From: Varanus komodoensis
Lineage: Eukaryota; Chordata; Lepidosauria; Squamata; Varanidae
Reading direction: 5' to 3'
Length of the DNA: 64,000 bases
Assembly (NCBI RefSeq): GCF_004798865.1
Contig: NW_025336479.1
Coordinates: 5,241,715 to 5,305,714, forward strand
This document shows positions 59,660 to 64,000 of this stretch, piece after piece (position 1 is the stretch's first letter; the number at the start of each line of letters is the position of its first letter). The notes beneath the pieces were generated by a model that was not told where the DNA came from, ran no database searches, and saw only the letters and a program-made list of their open reading frames with translations. Both the position numbers and the translations under genes were made by a program.

Positions 59660-60000
59660 GCTGCATACTTAAGGACTTGCCACTATGACCTCTCTCTGGA
59701 ACTCTCTGCCAAGGAAGGTGAGGTAAGCCCCTCTCTGCCGGTGGGTAAAGGCACCTGTATTTAGGCAGATGTCTTTACCCATCTTTGGTCTTTGCCCTCT
59801 GGTGTTTAAGGCTGATTTGTGGCTGAAGGGTTTTTAAAATAGTTGGTGTTGCTTATTTCTTTCACTGTTGTGTTTGAGATCTATTTGTTTTTATGCTATG
59901 TTTTAATTAAAATTTGATTTTAATCTGGATTTTATTGTTAGCTTTCGTGTGTCATTTTAAGGGGGGTTGCATGAACACAGGCTGTAAATAAAATAAATCC
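59660..60000 (+). mobile_element. L2-type LINE 3' end
   Basis: TCTGGAACTCTCTGCCAAGGAAGGTGAGG, then CCCCTCTCTGCCGG and a T/A-rich tail ending in AATAAAATAAA resembles the 3' end of L2-like LINEs in reptiles. A second tail of the same kind (TAAGCTGCCTTGGGTTTGAT ... AAAGGCAGGCTAGAAG) follows at about 60,180-60,275. Confidence 0.5.
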
Positions 60001-60519
60001 AGCAATAAACCAACTATGAAATAGCCTCCGCGGGATGTTTCACCTGCTTTGAAAACAGGAACACCAGACCATTTTATTCCTGCTCCTATTTTCCAGTGAA
60101 AACCTTTGATACATTTATAGCCTGTTGCTACATTAGTCTGTTAGTTCTCATGCAATGGCATTTTTACTGCTGTTCATTTTGTTTTATTGAGAGGATTGTT
60201 TTCATTTTTATGATTCATACTGTTCTTGGTAAGCTGCCTTGGGTTTGATATTATCATAGAAAGGCAGGCTAGAAGTGTCCAGACAAATTCACAAATTCAC
60301 AACTAACTAGTTTGCCAACCCCCTGATACATCAGTAACCTTTCCAAAAAGCTGTGCTGGATATCACAATAAAGCAAGGATTAGGAAGACTATCCTTCCCA
60401 TGAATGCCCAGAGCAACAGATAAACTGTGAAACAATCAGGAAAGTAGAACTACCAACACTCTTCCTGAGAACATTGGATGGGATGAGTTCTGGGCAAGCA
60501 CTAAGTTAGGCACAATATT

Positions 60520-60600
60520 TTATTTGCACTATTTATATACCGCTTAATATTAAAACTCTAAGCAGTTTGTATATTTGGTACAGAAACTTAGCCAATATAT
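60520..60600 (-). mobile_element. LINE 3' tail fragment, antisense
   Basis: TTTATTTGCACTATTTATATACCGC, then AACTCTAAGCAGTTTG; inverted L2-like tail. A similar tail is at about 62,583-62,645. Confidence 0.45.
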
Positions 60601-60979
60601 TGTCTAGCCAGGTAATCAGGAGCTTCCTGCAAGTGCAACCAGCTCTGGTTGCAGCATCAGGTTATAGAACAAAAGATACTACGATAACCATCTCTAGACT
60701 GCCCTCATGTGGGAATGGAGTAAAATCACAGAGATCAGAAAGGCACCATGCAACCATGGTGTTAGATCCGAGGGAAGGCCTATTTACTCCAGCATTCTTC
60801 CCTCTCAGTGGTTACAGACAGGAAGCCCAGAAGCCAGAAAACAGCCCACACATCCTAAAGTTATGAAGTTCTTCCTTTGGCTGTCCTGAATCACCTGCCA
60901 TGCAGCTTCATGAGATGAGCCCAGGTTCTAGTATTATGAGACAAGGGAGAAAAAACATTTCCCAAGCCACTTTCTATAT

Positions 60980-62580
60980 ATCATGCAAGATTTCATGGAT
61001 CTCACCCATCTCCATTTTCTCACTTCTGCACTATGTAGCCTCAGTGTTGTAACCTTTCCTCATAATAAAGCTGCTTCAGCCCTCTGTTCATGTTGCTTGT
61101 CATTTTCGCACATTTTTCTACTATTACCAATTCTGAGATTTAGCAAACAGAAAATATTCCAGGTCACTCTCGTTTTGATTCATATGAAAGCATTCAAATA
61201 TCAGTAGGGTTTTTTCCTCCTTCTCTATCTTAATGATTGCTAAAATAAAATTTATCATTGTCTTAGTTGTCATACACTTGGCCAGTGATTTAGTTGTACA
61301 ATCAAGTGTGCTCATGATTATTTTCCTGGTCAAGCACTACCAGCTAAACCCATCAATACACATGCAAATTTAAGGAGGTTTAGCCCAATCTGCATCACTT
61401 CATACTTGCACTGAACTGTATTTGCTATTTTGATTATCCATTTTAGAATTATTTGCAATCCCTTTTATTATCATCTTGAATAATTTGTTGCCATCTGCAA
61501 ACATGGCTACTTCACAGCTCGCCTCAAACTCCACATCATATATGAACAAGTTAAAAAGCACTGGATCTCAAAGCAAATTATTGGGGAGTCTACTGTTTAA
61601 ATCTACATTTAAATCTAAATTTAAGTCTACAGTAGGAAACTGTTTATTCCTACTGCCTGCTTCCTGTTGTTTAATCAGTTATTAAATCAGTTATTGATCC
61701 ATAAGAGACTCTTTCTCCTTAACCCACTTAGTAACTTGTCAAAAGGTTTGTATGTATGCAAGTAATACCTACAGCAGAGGTAGACCCTCCAGACACTTTG
61801 GACCACAACTCCCATCATCCTTCACCATTGGCAACATTGACTAGAACTGTAGGCCAAACCACTGGAGAGCCACAAGTTGTCCATCCTTGACCTCCAGCAT
61901 TGCTGTTATTCATATTCTTACCGATATTCTCAGAAAACTGTCAGAGGCTGTTCTTATCTTTGAACAAACCATACTGATTCTCCTTTAGCAAAATGTGTCT
62001 TTCCCTCTATATAACCTTAAATGCTTGATAATGTTATCTCTTTTGCCACTAATATTGGGTTCAGTTCTTCAGTCTATGTTTCTAGAGAAGTTAGTTCTGG
62101 CATCATGCCCCAGTGAACACAGACAGAAACAATTTATTTCACTTCTCTGCACTCTTCTTATCCTCCTTAGCACACCTTTAACTTCCTTGTCATTCAACAG
62201 TCCAATCACATCCTATCTGGTTTCCTCCTCCTGCTTAGTTAAATCATTAACCTGAATAATAAATATTTAACTGACATGGACCTGATTCTTTTCTGCACAT
62301 TTAGCATCTGCTCTTATTTTTTTCCAATGTCTATGATAGGCAAGTCTTCTATCTTCTGAGGGATTTGTTATCCTCCCCTTTGATTCCATGCTGACATCTA
62401 GCTGATCAACTCTGACTGCATGTACTTTGACATGGAGAATGGCATGACCCCTGGTATGCCCTCCCTTGTCATGCCTGTAGATAATATATCCAGGGCAAGT
62501 ACCAGTTTTTTTCTCCATTCCACCAAGTGCCAACTACATTTACAATGTCCTTTAAGAACAACTACTGCAGCTCTCCCATT
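60980..62580 (-). mobile_element. Decayed CR1/L3-type LINE, RT-containing copy
   Basis: Antisense CR1 ORF2 is visible on the + strand as TTGAATAATTTGTTGCCATC, then TGCAAACATGGCTACTTCAC and ATATATGAACAAGTTAAAAAGCACTGG, the reverse complement of the segment coding VPQGSVLGPVLFNLFINDLE and VAKFADDTKLF in intact relatives. Upstream (61,030-61,110) lies the antisense of the CR1 C-terminal segment. The copy is old, and a hAT-type MITE at 61,775-61,895 sits within it. Confidence 0.65.
61775..61895. mobile_element. hAT-like MITE copy ('ctacaactccc' family)
   Basis: GAGGTAGACCCTCCAGACAC, then GACCACAACTCCCATCATCC and GAACTGTAGGCCAAACC, ending GTTGTCCATCCTTGACC. It is nested in the CR1 remnant of 60,980-62,580. 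Confidence 0.65.
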
Positions 62581-63824
62581 TTATTTTTATTTATTTTTAC
62601 ATCTATAAGCTGCCAAACAGATCAAATGAGCTCCCTAGACAGCACACAACAATAAAATGCAATTAAAACTTTCATTGAAAACAACTGATTAATAATACTA
62701 GCATACTAACATAGGCCAAATCATTTTCAAGAACATGTCCAGGTGAGATGGACAACCAAATACAAAAACACCTTAATATTTAAATGTTTAAAACCCATTA
62801 TTAAAAGCAGTTATTAAAATTATTAAAATGAGTGGAATAGAGATAAGTTTTCACCTGACACTGAAATGAGAGCAGAGTTGGTGGCTGGCAAACTTCTCTG
62901 GGGAGCCTATTTCATAGATAGGGCGAAGCCACCAAAAAGCTCCTTCTTCTATTTACTACCCCTTCACCTCCCTGAGGGTTGGCTCACTCAGAAGGGCCTG
63001 ATGGCTAGAACTTTATAGTCAGGTAGGCATGTACAGAAGAATGTGGCCCTTCAGATAGTCAAGCCCTGAGCCATTTAGGGTGACAGGTCTTTAGCTTTAG
63101 CATATGAACCGCAAGATATGCTGCCCCTCTCCAGATGTCTCCTGCATGGGCATTTGCCCCTTTGACCTTCCAGATGGCTAACATGTGCAGCTTTATCCCA
63201 TATGGATGATCACCTGAAACATTTTCAACCTCATCCCAAACTGGAGTCCGTTCAAAAGTTGCTCTGCCACCTTTTTATATTGTACATCAAGCGTCTGGTT
63301 CTGCTACAGTTCAAGTGGAACCTATCCTGTTTGTATAAAGGCCCACACTAAAATATCCCATTTTCCCCTCTCATACCTATTCTTCCACATATATTGTTAT
63401 ATAATGTATCAAAGAGATTGAAAACTACTGATCCAGACGAACATACAAGCAACCACTCTATAAAAGCAACATTTCTAGGCACAATGGTAAAGCTTAATGA
63501 TTTCTCGATCTGGATTGTAAGAGTAATGCTGCAACTCTTAGCTAATAGTTCCCAATGGATGGGTTGATACCGAATATATTCAGTTCTGGGGACACATGTA
63601 CCCTTATCTAGGAAGCCAGTGATAACCCATCAAGTCACAGTGGCTTTTCACAATATACTAAACTCAAAGCTTTTGAAACACGGTAGTGGAATCCAATTAC
63701 TTACATTGCAAATTATCACTGCATGATTGTGACTAGCTATTAGTTCAACAGATGACTGGGCATACAAGAAGTTTTGTCACGTGCAAGCAAGCTCTGGTGG
63801 AAGGAATTAGGGCTGCCATCCTAT

Positions 63825-64000
63825 CAGGGCTGTGGAGTCAGAACTGGAAGCAAATTTTGCATTACTGGTGTCAGTCGATAAAAATGTATCAATGCTGACT
63901 CCTTATATTGCATTTAAACTGTAATATAAATCATGTTAAAATTTCTTATTTCACAAATAATAATTTGAGTAACCTATTTTTCAGGTTATATTTTCAGGAT
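63825..64000. mobile_element. hAT-like element cut by the window edge ('cagggctgtggagtc' type)
   Basis: The left terminus CAGGGCTGTGGAGTCAG is followed by AGCAAATTTTGCATTACTGG, then GTCGATAAAAATGTATC and TGACTCCTTATATTGC. This matches a widespread vertebrate hAT family; the rest lies outside the window. Confidence 0.6.

Larger units (their letters stand above)
57702..64000 (-). other. OGFOD3: 5' part of OGFOD3 (intron sequence) up to the window edge
   Basis: No exon encoding the stem or membrane segment was found here, so this is presumably one long intron. It contains CR1 and L2 LINE debris, a MITE and the edge-cut hAT-like element. The stretches 58,030-59,640, 60,280-60,520 and 62,650-63,820 show nothing recognisable. 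Confidence 0.65.

Noticed and set aside
58200-63800. Search for the OGFOD3 membrane/stem exon and for HEXD exons near the right edge
   Set aside because: No stretch on either strand could be matched with acceptable splice sites. They are assumed to lie outside the window.

Overview
The window is vertebrate nuclear DNA, most likely from a squamate reptile (lizard or snake). It carries two conserved host genes in a convergent pair. The rest is AT-rich noncoding DNA full of the interspersed repeats typical of squamates: a BovB/RTE LINE, CR1 and L2 LINEs, tRNA-derived SINEs, hAT-like MITEs and a DIRS element. BovB together with a squamate-type SINE near 38.8-39.15 kb is the main reason for preferring a squamate; no species can be named from the sequence alone.

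Left end (1-2.9 kb): a CpG island and the intronless coding region of UTS2R, a urotensin-II receptor of the class A GPCR type, on the + strand. From 2.9 to 16.3 kb there is intergenic DNA with decayed SINEs, CR1 fragments and MITEs. From 16.3 to 57.7 kb, on the - strand, lie seven coding exons of OGFOD3, a membrane-anchored 2-oxoglutarate/iron dioxygenase-like protein. They give an unbroken C-terminal stretch of 218 residues including the stop. All splice sites are GT-AG and all phases agree. The N-terminal roughly 100 residues (cytoplasmic tail, membrane segment, stem) were not found and probably lie beyond the right edge. UTS2R facing OGFOD3 tail to tail is the same arrangement as on human 17q25, which supports both calls.

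The last OGFOD3 intron (20.4 kb) is swollen by mobile DNA. An L2-type LINE (from 17.63 kb) is interrupted by a 5.7-kb DIRS-type tyrosine-recombinase retroelement (18.71-24.40 kb), after which the L2 sequence resumes. The DIRS fossil shows the family's diagnostic architecture: inverted terminal repeats plus an internal complementary region matching both outer ends. It also has a promoter-like cluster in each terminal repeat and a 100-N assembly gap in its gag part. A 5'-truncated BovB LINE sits at 33.2-35.5 kb. Elsewhere a hAT-like element (51.9-53.5 kb) has an internally deleted CR1 inserted close to its right end, and another hAT-like element is cut by the right window edge.

I see no wholly unknown gene system. 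The most informative objects are the DIRS element with its intact inverted/complementary repeat geometry, its nesting in L2, and the full exon map of the OGFOD3 C-terminal part with its very small exons.
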